Translations under genes and position numbers: made by a program
Shown: one piece after another, positions 1 to 10,000 of the stretch
Numbering within the stretch: position 1 is the stretch's first letter
Layout of the letters: each line of letters opens with the position of its first letter
Assembly: GCA_020746835.1 (NCBI GenBank)
Contig: JAGPNK010000008.1
Location: 1,550,001-1,614,000 of the forward strand
Direction: 5' to 3'
DNA: 64,000 bases
From: Stachybotrys elegans
Taxonomy: Eukaryota > Ascomycota > Sordariomycetes > Hypocreales > Stachybotryaceae
The notes under the pieces: generated by a model
The model's database searches: none
Told to the model about the DNA's origin: nothing
Seen by the model: only the letters and a program-made list of their open reading frames with translations

Positions 1-779
1 ATTTGAGGACAGATCATTCCAATTCTAGGACACTGTCGGTCCACTGGGATGACAAAGTGACGATCTGCGCAAGCTTAATTGTCATTGCCCTGTTTTCTTC
101 TGCATCAATCGTGTACCTAGCAAGGGTGCTGACAAAAGTCACAAAGGAGTCGCAATCTCGGTCGGTGAAAGTCATTAGGTCCGGCAAGTTGACTCACATC
201 AGCGTGAGTGATATTGTCGTGGGAGACGTCCTTACACTCGAGCCTGGCGACTTCGTCCCAGTAGACGGTATCTGCATTGAGACCTTCAATCTCATCTTGG
301 ATGAACCCAGTATGACTGGAGACTCTGTTCCAAAATTCAAAACAAGTGGATTGGAAGCGCAAACCTCGGCATTTTACGAGCGCCAAGAGGCTCGAGAGCA
401 GGACCCATTCATAATTTCTGGATCGAAAGTTACGCACGGTGAGTATGCGATAAGAAATGGAAACAGCAACTGAATATACTAACCGTTTGTGGCTGTAGGA
501 TCCGGAACATACCCCCGCACATCCGTAGGCGTTCGTAGCACTTACGGAAAGCCAATGATGAGCATTCGTAAGGACAGAAATATCACACCTAATCAAGGCA
601 TTCATCAAGCTCTATTCGCGCTATTCGCCCTGCTTGCATAATCGCACCCTTCCTTACAGATCGGTATCGTCACGGCAGTTGTACTGTTTCTTAGTCTATT
701 CGTTCGCTTTCTGGCCGGCATCCAATCGGACCCAGGGTCTGCCACTGATAAAGCGTCGGGAAGTCAGACAACTCCATAG
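1..779 (+). pseudogene. Plasma-membrane-type Ca2+-ATPase fragment (P2B P-type ATPase), 3' truncated
   Basis: The reading frame is open at the left edge, so the 5' part lies outside the window. It encodes a transmembrane segment, then the actuator domain of a PMCA/PMC1-type calcium pump (VVGDVLTLEPGDFVPVDG) and the dephosphorylation loop, here DEPSMTGDS where the family normally has TGES. An intron at about 440-498 (gtgagt..tgtag) joins to GSGTYPRTSVGVRSTYGK, the usual segment after the actuator. The frame then meets TAA at about 640, continues in the same frame through the next membrane helix (IGIVTAVVLFLSLFVRF) and ends at TAG 777-779. The phosphorylation (DKTGT) and nucleotide-binding domains are absent, so no pump activity is expected. 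A domain-only product is possible, but the internal stop and the missing catalytic core argue for a decayed gene. Confidence 0.75.
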
Positions 780-1166
780 CCTAGAAAATGTACTGCTTAG
801 TACCTAATCTACCCAAAAGATGCGAAAAGCGGCGCGTGTAAGGGCAGCGCGGCTAGCCATGGGGAACTCTAATTGTCAGAACAGCAAGAGGTAAGATGAA
901 CAGTTGAAAGGGGAAGTTTGTCCTACAAGGACTTCAAGCCTTGCCTATGACAAAAAAGCCATCATGTATATATATCACACAATGGTAGCCTGAAATCTCT
1001 TGAGCCCCGCGAGCATCTACTCTGTTTCTACATTGTAGCCTGTCAGCTTGGCGGCAGTGTCTTAACGGCGATAATTGCACACTACTCCGCTGAGAGTTTC
1101 TTCCTGCTATTGACCATATCCCATTCCTTGCGGGGATCTTTCAGCTAGGATGTAGCTGGTCTTCAG
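780..1166. other. Intergenic, no gene recognised
   Basis: No credible coding sequence was seen. The stretch separates the ATPase fragment from the broken HET gene and may include decayed 5' sequence of the latter. Confidence 0.5.
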
Positions 1167-2520
1167 ATGGGGTTTCCGACGCTGAGCAATTCTCTGCGGC
1201 TGCATAACACGAAACTTGGCCAGGAAGGCGTGTACATCAATCACACTTTCTCACTGGTGGGGAGATCCAAAGATGCACCCAATATTCTGCACATACCGCT
1301 GCAACGTCGACTCGTTTCTCGTCGGCATAGCCTTTAATGAGTTGCCAAAGTCTTTCCAGGATGCGGTAATAATCACTCGGGAGCTCGGTATCCGGTACCT
1401 ATGGATCGACTCGCTCTGCATCATCCAGCAACATCGGAGGTGCTCGGAGGCATGTGGTCGTAGCGACGACTGGAACAACGAAGCGCCAGCGATGGGACGT
1501 TACTATAGCTCCTCCTACTTGACTCTTGCGGCCACATCAGCTCAAGGCTCGTCTGACGGCTTTCTTGGATCACGGCCTCAAATGTCTTATGTCACTGTCG
1601 CGAACCAGCTTCCCTCCTCTGACCTGCGTCAACATGATCCGCTCTACATCTGTCAAGGCATCAACGACTTCCAGAACGACGTCAACTTAGCGGAGCTCAA
1701 CCAACGCGCCTGGGTGTTCCAGGAACGCGCATTGTCACGGCGTATAACACATTTTGCCTCAACACAAACGTACTGGGAATGCGGAGGCGGCGATAGCAAC
1801 AATATAGGCGAAGCGCGTTGCGAGACGCTTGCGTGGATGCAACATCCCAAGTCGTCGCTTCTATGCGACCCATTATTCCCTGATAGCGTCATGGAGCGAT
1901 CAGGCTCCAACCGGATCCGCTTGTTGGAAGCACTCGTTGAGCGCTATACGAAGCTTGATCTCACGTTCAGCAGTGATCGACCCTTTGCTATAGCAGGCCT
2001 TATGCAGCGGATGGCGGTCGCCATGGGGACAGAAGAGAAATACAGCGCCTTCGAACGGTTCCTGGCAAGATCGCTCCTTTGGCGACGAGGAAGGCATGCG
2101 TATCAGGGACTGGTCCGCACCAGCAGACCGTCAGCCACGGGTGATGACCAAAACAGGACTCCTTCGTGGTTGCGGAAGGCGTATGAAGGCGAAATCAAAT
2201 ACCGGGAAGTTCCTTTTGGTCAAATCGCGTGGAGCGACGGCCTCTTCTTTCCGTTGGCGGATGGTCCCCTAGTCGTCTTGGCTAGGGTATTTTTGAGAAG
2301 CAGAAGCAAGTTAGTCTTTGACCAGCAAGACCGACTACACGATCCGCAGCTGCGTTGCGTCATAATTGGAGAATCAACAAAGAGGGTAGGCCAGCTCTAC
2401 GTGATGGCCATTGCACCATTGCCTCTGAGAACACTGCGGGGGACACACGAAAGGGTAGGCGTCGGTTGCATCCCAAAAGACTGTGTAGGAGATCAAGCAT
2501 CTATAATCAAGGTGATCTGA
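1167..2520 (+). pseudogene. HET-domain (heterokaryon incompatibility) protein, frame-shifted near its N-terminus
   Basis: The long frame (about 1240-2520) carries a HET domain: ITLSHWWGD, then LPKSFQDAVIITRELGIRYLWIDSLCIIQ, a YYSSSYLTLAAT motif, and RAWVFQERALSRRITHF followed by a WEC motif. HET proteins act in the cytoplasm in vegetative incompatibility and programmed cell death. The main frame has no ATG until 1273, inside the domain. The expected preceding motif (LRLHNTK..EGVYI) is in another frame starting at ATG 1167. The two frames meet at a direct 4-bp repeat, ATCAATCA (1236-1243); removing one ATCA would give an uninterrupted YITLSHWWG. Typical HET proteins also have 100 or more residues before this point, which are not seen here. 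The C-terminal part looks intact to the TGA at 2518. A short product from 1273 would lack the first HET motif. Confidence 0.75.
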
Positions 2521-3251
2521 GTCTCCGGGATTACATTCCGGCCTAGCAGCTAGATTCAATGTGGTGGCGACAGTGTATTATCGATATTAATAGCAACCGC
2601 TCTAGCAAAGTTCCACAGGATTACCTTACAAACAAGTTGCCTCTAAAAGTTTGCTCGGAAATTTTAGGCTGGTCACGCTTTAATATATTCATTGGAGAGC
2701 TGAGGCCAAACTCCTGTCGTCCAATGCTCCCGGATGTATGTATAGCAGCCATAGTTGGATCTCCGTGATCCCCTCTTACATCCTGTCACAAAGCGGATAA
2801 GGCACCGAGCTCAGGAAGATTGAATAGAGGCTTGATTTCTACAAATGGAAAATGTTGGTGTGACAGGATAATCTAGCTACATAGAAAAGTGGGTAGAGTT
2901 GATGCCTGATTGTGCAGGCGATAAGCCTTATCAGGCACACTTCGCAGCACACCCACTCCCCCGGGTGATCTACCGTAGCTGAAAGCTGAAATATTAAGCC
3001 ATTCTAGGAAATGATATCCCAATGCCAGCCCCAATAGGTATGGTAGTTGTCCAGCCTCCTGATGAAGTGGGGATGGATTGGACAGTATTCGGTGCTCAAG
3101 CGGTGAATTGGGCCGCAACCAAAACCTATATATTATTCCGACTGGGTTGAACTGACCCTCCAGCAGGCACTCACATCCAATCGTTCATTACATAAATACA
3201 TCAATTTTGGCAGGCATAGTCTTATTCATCCCATTTACATTTGCTCCCATC
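2521..3251. other. Intergenic, no gene recognised
   Basis: About 730 bases without a convincing gene. It holds the 3' flank of the HET gene and the probable promoter of the downstream membrane-protein gene. Confidence 0.5.
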
Positions 3252-4314
3252 ATGGACGCATGCAGTCCCGATGGAAATGCCGACCTGTACGGGCTGGGAA
3301 TCAGGCTGGGCTTCTATCTTCAATGGTTCTCAAGCATCCTGGCAAATGCTCTTCTTGTGGAAGAAGAGATTCTTGCAACTCGCTTCGCTCTTTTCATCTT
3401 CATGTCAGCAACCTTCGTCACACTCATAGTACAGACGATACGCGAAGCCTTGACCATCATTGACACATATACCGTTCTTCTTCTATGTTTTGGCTACCAT
3501 TATTTCCTGATTCCGACATTCCTCTGGCGAGTCCTGACTTGCTTTAACCACAAACTGGATCCAACAAGATGGATATTACTGGCGTATAGCCCAACCTTTT
3601 ATGTGTTCTTTGTCATTTTGCTAGCCGCCACTTCTGGGTTTCAGCTATGGTTCTGGATTTCGGAGATACCCAATTTTCCTACCACCTGCGCTTCCTATGG
3701 ATTCCTCTTCTCCAAGGTTTCTTTACAAGGCGAAGCCCTTCGGGCAACCAATATCACCCTCCAAGTACTACTCATACTTGTCTATTCTCTTGGACTGTTT
3801 CAGTACATTATACAGAAATCGAAAAAAACTGCCGGAACTCAAATAATTACGTATGCAACGGATCTTCTTCTTCTTCTTCTCCTTCTTCTTCTTCTTCTCC
3901 TTCTCCTTCTCCTTCTTCTTCTTCTTTTTTGTTCGCATTTCCCGTTACACGATAAGGATAACCTGCTGACAGAAATACAGAGCATCTCGGAAAGTGGGAG
4001 AGACCTTCCAGCTGCTGCGATCTACCATTACCGGCATGGTGGCAATCATCATAATCATAGCTACCGAGCTCACCCTCTCCTGGAATGATGTACAAGGGGT
4101 TGATGAGCTTGACTCGGCGGGTCAGCTGATCCCCTTCTTCATTGTCATCGCGGTGTTGCTCCATGTTCTATGGGCATATTATCACTCCAGCGCGAGGGGA
4201 GACTTGCGCAATTTTGTGATTCAAAATCCAACTGCTGTCATGATCCCGGCAGCTAGGTCCCCGGGTAGCCTCCAGACCCCAGCGAGGCCGCAGGCCGGCG
4301 CTGGGATAACTTAG
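3252..4314 (+). CDS. Fungal multi-pass membrane protein of unknown function
   Basis: Model join(3252..3850, 3981..4314), 310 residues. The start is the ATG of MDACSPDGNADLYGLGIRLG. I recall this C-x-P-(x)-N-x-D-x-Y-G-x-G-x-R-x-G opening from a family of uncharacterised ascomycete membrane proteins. About seven hydrophobic helices follow, the last after the splice (TGMVAIIIIIATELTLSW). The intron 3851-3980 starts gtatgc and ends atacag; joining 3850 to 3981 keeps frame and gives QIIT-ASRKVGETFQ. Reading through instead gives an artificial poly-leucine run and drops the conserved last part, because the intron holds a CTT microsatellite. The C-terminal tail is short and Pro/Ala-rich. No enzymatic motif was seen. 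Location in a cell membrane is inferred from the hydrophobic segments. Confidence 0.72.
3863..3929 (+). repeat. CTT/CTC microsatellite inside an intron
   Basis: A nearly pure (CTT)n tract with CTC interruptions lies wholly within the inferred intron 3851-3980. It would read as poly-Leu, poly-Ser or (reverse strand) poly-Glu if mistaken for coding sequence. Its pyrimidine-rich strand is the sense strand, so it could act as an extended polypyrimidine tract. Confidence 0.9.
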
Positions 4315-4631
4315 TTCCGGATAGAATATCTAGGGCAGAGACTGTATTGAAGTGGAAGGGCAAGAATTGAAACCGTTACCAACCTAGACCTAGCTGCGAG
4401 ACCCCTACGACCCTATTGCGTGCCTATTCACTCTTCTAGCAGACCCTGATTCCTGACAACTGCACTGATAGTAATTGGGGCATTTGATCCGAATTCATTC
4501 CAAACCGACAGAGTCACACCTCCGGCTACTTCATAACAAATTTCTGCGACTTAGAGCCGAATCAAAAGGAGGACGAACTTCGTCCCTCAGATTCCCTGGC
4601 ATATTCACACTAGGTGAATAGGTCATATGCA
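4315..4631. other. Intergenic, no gene recognised
   Basis: Short spacer between the membrane-protein gene and a small open frame; no motif seen. Confidence 0.5.
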
Positions 4632-5012
4632 ATGGAAGAGGCCCCGCCGCTGTCACAAAAGTTGTCACAATCATCCCTGCAGAGCAAGGCATCTCTTCCA
4701 GCCGGCTATACTTTGAGTGGGCTGCTTGAGCAGCTCCAGCAGATGGTTGTACTTTTCGGCGCTACCACGTTTCGGCTGCCCTCGGGAGGACTGTGTGGTG
4801 TTCACTGGGAAATCAGCATTCTTACGGCCTTCTCCTCTGTTTTCTGGGGATATCTCACTTCGTTCGTACCTGACTCATGGATAATGGCTTTGGATAAGGT
4901 AGTTGCTAAAGCCGCAGATTCCTTTGGATCGCGTCTTACAAATATATGGTTTAGACGGAAGAGTCAGGATCTAGCTCCCGAAAGGGAGGATGACGCGAGC
5001 AACCGTGCATAG
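4632..5012 (+). CDS. Hypothetical protein, 126 residues
   Basis: Single open frame from ATG 4632 to TAG, not recognised. The N-terminus is Ser/Gln-rich (SQKLSQSSLQSKAS). A moderately hydrophobic middle (GLLEQLQQMVVLFGATTF and ISILTAFSSVFWGYLTSFV) is followed by a basic, then acidic, tail (WFRRKSQDLAPEREDD). It could be a small one- or two-helix membrane-associated protein or a leftover piece of a larger gene. It lies 318 bases downstream of, and on the same strand as, the preceding membrane protein, but no splice connection was found. The gap to the convergent FAD monooxygenase is about 170 bases. Confidence 0.35.
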   Translation: MEEAPPLSQKLSQSSLQSKASLPAGYTLSGLLEQLQQMVVLFGATTFRLPSGGLCGVHWEISILTAFSSVFWGYLTSFVPDSWIMALDKVVAKAADSFGSRLTNIWFRRKSQDLAPEREDDASNRA

Positions 5013-5181
5013 AGTATGTATGAGTTAATTGCATGAATGGAAAATAGCTAAGTTATCAGTAGCAATTCATGTGTCTCTGCTTCTGGGCTCTCTTTGTTTC
5101 AGATATTCCCATTTCCTCATCTACCATGTATGCTATGTCTCCGTTGCGGTGAAACGCCTCATTTATCAGAGGGAGTGATAT

Positions 5182-6516
5182 TTACAACTTAAGAAACTGT
5201 CGTTTCGCCTCCTTGAAAGCAGCTTCTACATCATGCTCATGAATCCATTTAAGGTCTTCCCGCTGTGTCATTCTCTTCCTGAGGCTTCCGTCTGTTTCCT
5301 GCTCACCCAGCCTCTTCACCACCCTAGCATTTCTCGCTTGAACCGTAGTCTGCACACGTTTTGTATGAGACTGACGCGTGGCCGCGTATAGCTGCAAGGC
5401 CCTTGCTACCTTTGATGCCCTAGAATCGTTGGGATATGCTGACTCGCTAAAGAAATGGAGGACCGCTTGGGAAAATGCCCAAGCATCATCGATAGCCTCG
5501 CTTCCTCCAGCAGCAAAGGCTCCTCCGTGCGCATGGGCAGCATCTCCTGCCAGGGTGACGCGCCCATCTCCAAAGATCCAAGTAGATAGGGTATCCGCAG
5601 CGGTGTTTGGGTAGACTTTTGTGTAGGGTGTTGCGTCAATTATCGCCTTGACAACTGGGCTCCAGTCCTTGTAGAATTCACGGAGTGTGCTGACATCTCC
5701 ATCCGAGGACCAAAGCGAGTCATTGAAGGCTGCGTTGGGCGACTTAGGATCACTCTGATGAGAGCCGACTACGGTGAATAGCCCTTGCGCGAGAGGTGAC
5801 AGAAACAAGGTCCTATCAGGTCCCCAGATATGAACGGCCTCGTCTGGAAGGTCGGCAATGTGTGACAAATGTGAGGACGGGAACACGGAACGGAACGCCA
5901 CCCATCCTGTCCATGACGCCTGGGACGTCGGCACGAAGTATTTTCGAACAGCAGAGTTAATGCCATCAGCACCCAACACCAAGTCCACCAATGTAGTGGA
6001 CTCGTCAGTGAATGTGACCAACAGCTTCCCAGTAATATCATCCTGCTTCACAGAGGCGAAGCTTTTATTGAGGTTGATTATTGACGGTTCAACGTGCTGG
6101 AGCAGGGCTCTCTGCAAGTGAGGCCGATGGAAGCGAGCAGTGTGATATCGCTCCAGGACAGCATCTGAATGCCTGTCGACAGAGACTGTCTCATTGGTTT
6201 GATAGTGCCTAGAACGGCGTCAATACATTTGTTGTTCCTGGTAATTTGAATGGACGACATACTTGTAAATCATGGGGTAGCCCGATTTGTTGCGGAACGC
6301 AACACTGTCCTCAAGGGCATTGGCTATACCAAGCTTGTCAAGTGTCTTGAGCCCATTGGGTCCCAGGGCAATTGTTGCGCCTATCTCCCGCAACTCGGTC
6401 GCTCTCTCGTAGATTTGGACGTTGATTGAGGGGTTTCTTTTCAAGCCGATAGCTGCTGTGAGCCCAGCAATTCCTGCACCAATAATGGCAATGCTCAGTT
6501 CCGTGGAGTCAGCCAT
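5182..6516 (-). CDS. FAD-dependent monooxygenase, salicylate hydroxylase-like
   Basis: Model complement(join(5182..6208, 6263..6516)), 426 residues, normal for group A flavoprotein monooxygenases. The start MADSTELSIAIIGAGIAG puts the FAD-binding GxGxxG (IIGAGIAGLTAAIGL) at residues ~9-23. After the 54-nt intron (gtatgt..ttctag) come HRPHLQRALLQ, the DG motif VLGADGINSAVR, and the second FAD motif VTLAGDAAHAHGGAFAAGGSEAIDDA. The enzyme should use NAD(P)H and O2 to hydroxylate a small, probably aromatic, substrate in the cytosol. The usual H-x-M-x-P after GDAAH is replaced by HGGAFAAG, so the substrate may differ from salicylate. Neighbouring genes do not form an obvious catabolic or biosynthetic set. 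The opposite-strand open frames here are shadows. Confidence 0.88.
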
Positions 6517-7062
6517 GGCGAAGTGGCATAGTTTGTATCGGTAAGTCAGCTTGGCAGAACAGTGCACCGATGGATCTCTTTAAAGGCGTGGCAGCATTGA
6601 AGATTATGGAGACAGCGATGATGCTATACGGGTCCCGCCTGTCGTGACCGATAGAGGTGGAGAGATGCATGTTCAAGAGGCCAAATATGGGAAAGATAAA
6701 GGCCTAACTAAGCGCCCTGCCAATAGAAAGTGCATATACAATTTTAGTCCTCACACCGAACCTGTTTCCTTCCACTTATAGCAGTAATATTGATCCGCAG
6801 TTCATATAGCGGTGACATTTATGGGTTTCTGCTGGTAATTTCCGTAGATTAGAAGTGAGTCTTATTCTTGCATAAGCGGGTATGTTTGAAGTCAAGGGGT
6901 AGGCCAAAGTAAACACCCACTGATATTGGGTTGCTGCGTGTTGTTGTCTCTGCGCGTACTGTCGACTGCGATAACGATGCAATTTATTGACTTGATATAT
7001 GTGTTGCCCCGTGCTATTTCATTCCTTCTTTAGCTCAACATTCTTCCCAAAACGACATGGTT
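6517..7062. other. Intergenic, no gene recognised
   Basis: Holds the 5' flank of the FAD monooxygenase and the 3' flank of the GH71/subtilase gene, both on the minus strand. No coding or RNA feature was identified. Confidence 0.5.
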
Positions 7063-10000
7063 CTAGTCGAACAAACCATCGCAATCAAATTGGCAAAGCT
7101 GACAAGCCACGTTAGTACGGCATTGGTTAACAAGACAGGCTTCATCATCTGCAGGACAAGTGCTAGACCCAAGATCGTCGCCACACTGGTGGCACTCCGG
7201 ACCGTCAGGGTTGGTAGTGTCAAAGATGCCCTCGCAGTCAAAGTTGCATTTTTGACAGTCCGTGTTGGCGTGGCACTCGTCCAGCAGGCACTTCATATCT
7301 TGAGCCGGACAGTTGCTCGCGCCCAGGTCAGAGCTGCAGCGCCTGCACTCGGCAGAGTTGGGGTCAGTTGGCCCAGGTCCGGTCGCCGTGGTGGTGGAGC
7401 TTGGTCGCGCGGTGGTTGTCAGTGCTGGCGCCACGCAGATCTTGGTCGTCACGCAGACGGGAGTGGCGACGGGGCCATTGCAGACGGTAGACGTGCTGGT
7501 GACCTGGTTTCCTGTGCACGAAGTCGCTCCTGGAAGGGGAGGCAGCGAGGGCCCCTCTGGGTCAAAGTAGCCCGGAGGGTAGCCTGTCGGCGAGGGCCCG
7601 CAGAAGAAGCCGGTGCAGGCTGTACCGCATCCTGGGGATCCGGGATTGCACGTAGGCGATGCCGGGCCCGGGGTGAAGGCGACGGGGTTGTCCAGAGCAC
7701 CTCGTCCCGGGCCGTTGCCGCTGGCACTGTCGGGATGTAAGACGCAGACCTCGTCAGCACGGGCGAAAAGGGCTCTTGGCGCCGGTCTTGGCTGCTGACA
7801 ACCGGCGCCGTTGGGCTGGAGGTCTTGGATTCTACCCTGCGGACAGCTGGGGTGCGCCGCCGGATTCTGGAGGCAGTTTCTCCCGTTGTGGACGCCGGTC
7901 CAGATGAAGGATATGGAGCCCGGCCTTCTGCCTGCCTCCTTGACCTGGTACGTTGAGAGATAAGCAACTAGCTTGTTTCTTGGGATCGGACGCTGCATGA
8001 AGAGTAGCAGCTTCTTAACATTTTCTGGGTTTCTGAGCTCGACATCCCAGCCGTTTTGGATGTTTGGAAGACCGCGCCAGTAGGCCACGAGGCCCGCAAC
8101 CAAGGGTGCCGCTGAGTTTGGTACTTGAGTCAGCCATCGCGGTCCACTTGCGAGACGTACGGATAGAGTTGCTGCAAAGAAATGTGAGACATAAACTTGA
8201 CTTACACACAGAGTTTCCGGTGTGGCCGCCTGTTATGGTGGAAGCATCAAAGGCCGCAAAGGTTTCGTGAGATGGGGCCATTACCATCCAGTCTGTCCGT
8301 GGACTGGGCCTCGCGATCCGACCCATCGCGTCCACGCCACCGACGACGATCAGGTTGCTGATGTGGAAAGCCCCCATGGCGGGGTTACCGAAGGCATCCG
8401 GAACTGATATGGTCATATCATCCCCCAATTCAATCCTGGAAGGGTTGTCTCTCTCGAATGCGTTGTGCGCGGCGACAATGATGACAACGCCGAGCCTGTC
8501 AACCTTCTTGATGATGTCGTCTGTAACGGCGTCAGAGGTATAAAATCTCGACGAATTGGGGGGACTTACTGAGTCTGCTGACTACCATGGTTCGTTTCGG
8601 ATCGGCCGGCAGGTCGAATAATCCCGAGGTGCTGCAGATGACGATTTTGCCTTGTTGAGATGGATCGATACGGATCATGTCCCGAACCCTGTTGTACGTC
8701 CGCACCCACATCTCGACGAACTTCTCCTCCTGTAATGCGCTGCCCACCGCGCGGTTCTTTACGTAGATGATTTGCGACTTCTTGGCTAGGCCAAGCTGCC
8801 ATCCCGTCACCTTGCTTAGGACGCTCGTGCCGTGATTTACGTTGGCTCTATCGTTTGCATCGTTCCCCCAAGGGAACTCGTTTAGTGACTGGATTGGGGG
8901 GCGCGCCAGCAACGGGGCCGACCTTCCATTCGCGTACCCAGTTTGTGCGAATTCGGGATGCCCTGGGTGGTAATCATCGTCCAGGACGAATATAGTCTGA
9001 CCGGCTCCGAACGAATCGTCGGCGTAGTAGTGCATATTGTGCCTGCTGTTGCTGGGATCCTTCTGCACATCCCACCTCCCTGGCCACTTCTGCCCAGGAG
9101 GCACTGATATCTGGGGAAGCTCCCAGAATTCGTATGGAGAGACGTGAAGAGCCGCTCGGCGCTCTCTCGCCCCAAATATAGCAGTCCTGTCATTGGGTTT
9201 CTGCCGTGGCGTAGACCAACCAGTCTCGCCTTGTGCCAAGCAAATATGACGCAGACACTGCGACAAGTCGAGGTAGTGGGCGACTGCCATGTCATTTACG
9301 TAGAGAATGGGAACCCAGTCGTCTCCGTTATCAGCTGCTCCCCTCGCATTGACCTCCACGAAATCATCGTAGTATGGTCGTCCCGTCTGTCCGGTCGGGT
9401 AGTTTCGGAGCCAGTTTCTGATGTAGTCCAAATGCTGTGCATTCCATGGTTCTCTAGGCCAAATAATAATATGGTCTCGGCCAGAGCTTGGCGGTCCTCT
9501 TGCCACTGGATTTTCTCGCTTTCTTTGAGCATTGCCATTACCCTCGCTGGAGACGGGAGTGCTAGCTGACGCGGCCGAGAGGGTAGGATTGGCAACACCA
9601 GTCGACGCATCAGCAGTAGCCGTGGTCACATCGCCGGGGGCAATGGTCCGTAGTGCGCGGACAGGCCGACACGCGCTCCCAATAGTGCTGGTGGTGTCGT
9701 AGTTGCCATCCGCAAGGACACAGCCTCGGATGGTGTCACATGTGCTTGTCACCCTAGACGTGACTGTCCTCGTGGTGCCTCCGCTGACAGTGGTGGAGAT
9801 GAAGGTCGAGGTCGAGCAGATCTCGGCCGACTGCGTTTCGCAGTTTGTAGGCTGTGCAGTTGGGTAGGTTACCCTCCCATTCGCGTCGATAGTGACGGGC
9901 GGCCATGGTCCTGGCAAGCGTCCCTTGACAGAGACGTCCTTTGGCCACCTGATGGGGGGAGGGCCTATAATGACGACTGGGCCGCGAATATTCCAGCGCC

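Noticed and set aside
3851..4088. Poly-leucine C-terminus of the membrane protein
   Set aside because: It is the CTT microsatellite of an intron read through; splicing 3851-3980 gives a better conserved continuation.
7057..7740. Plus-strand 227-residue open frame
   Set aside because: Antisense shadow of the Cys-rich and Pro/Thr-rich end of the glucanase-protease gene.
8172..8205. 34-nt intron in the glucanase-protease gene as the main splice form
   Set aside because: Too short for a typical fungal intron, and it replaces the catalytic Ser with Asn; the 94-nt alternative restores the family motif. Kept only as a possible alternative event.
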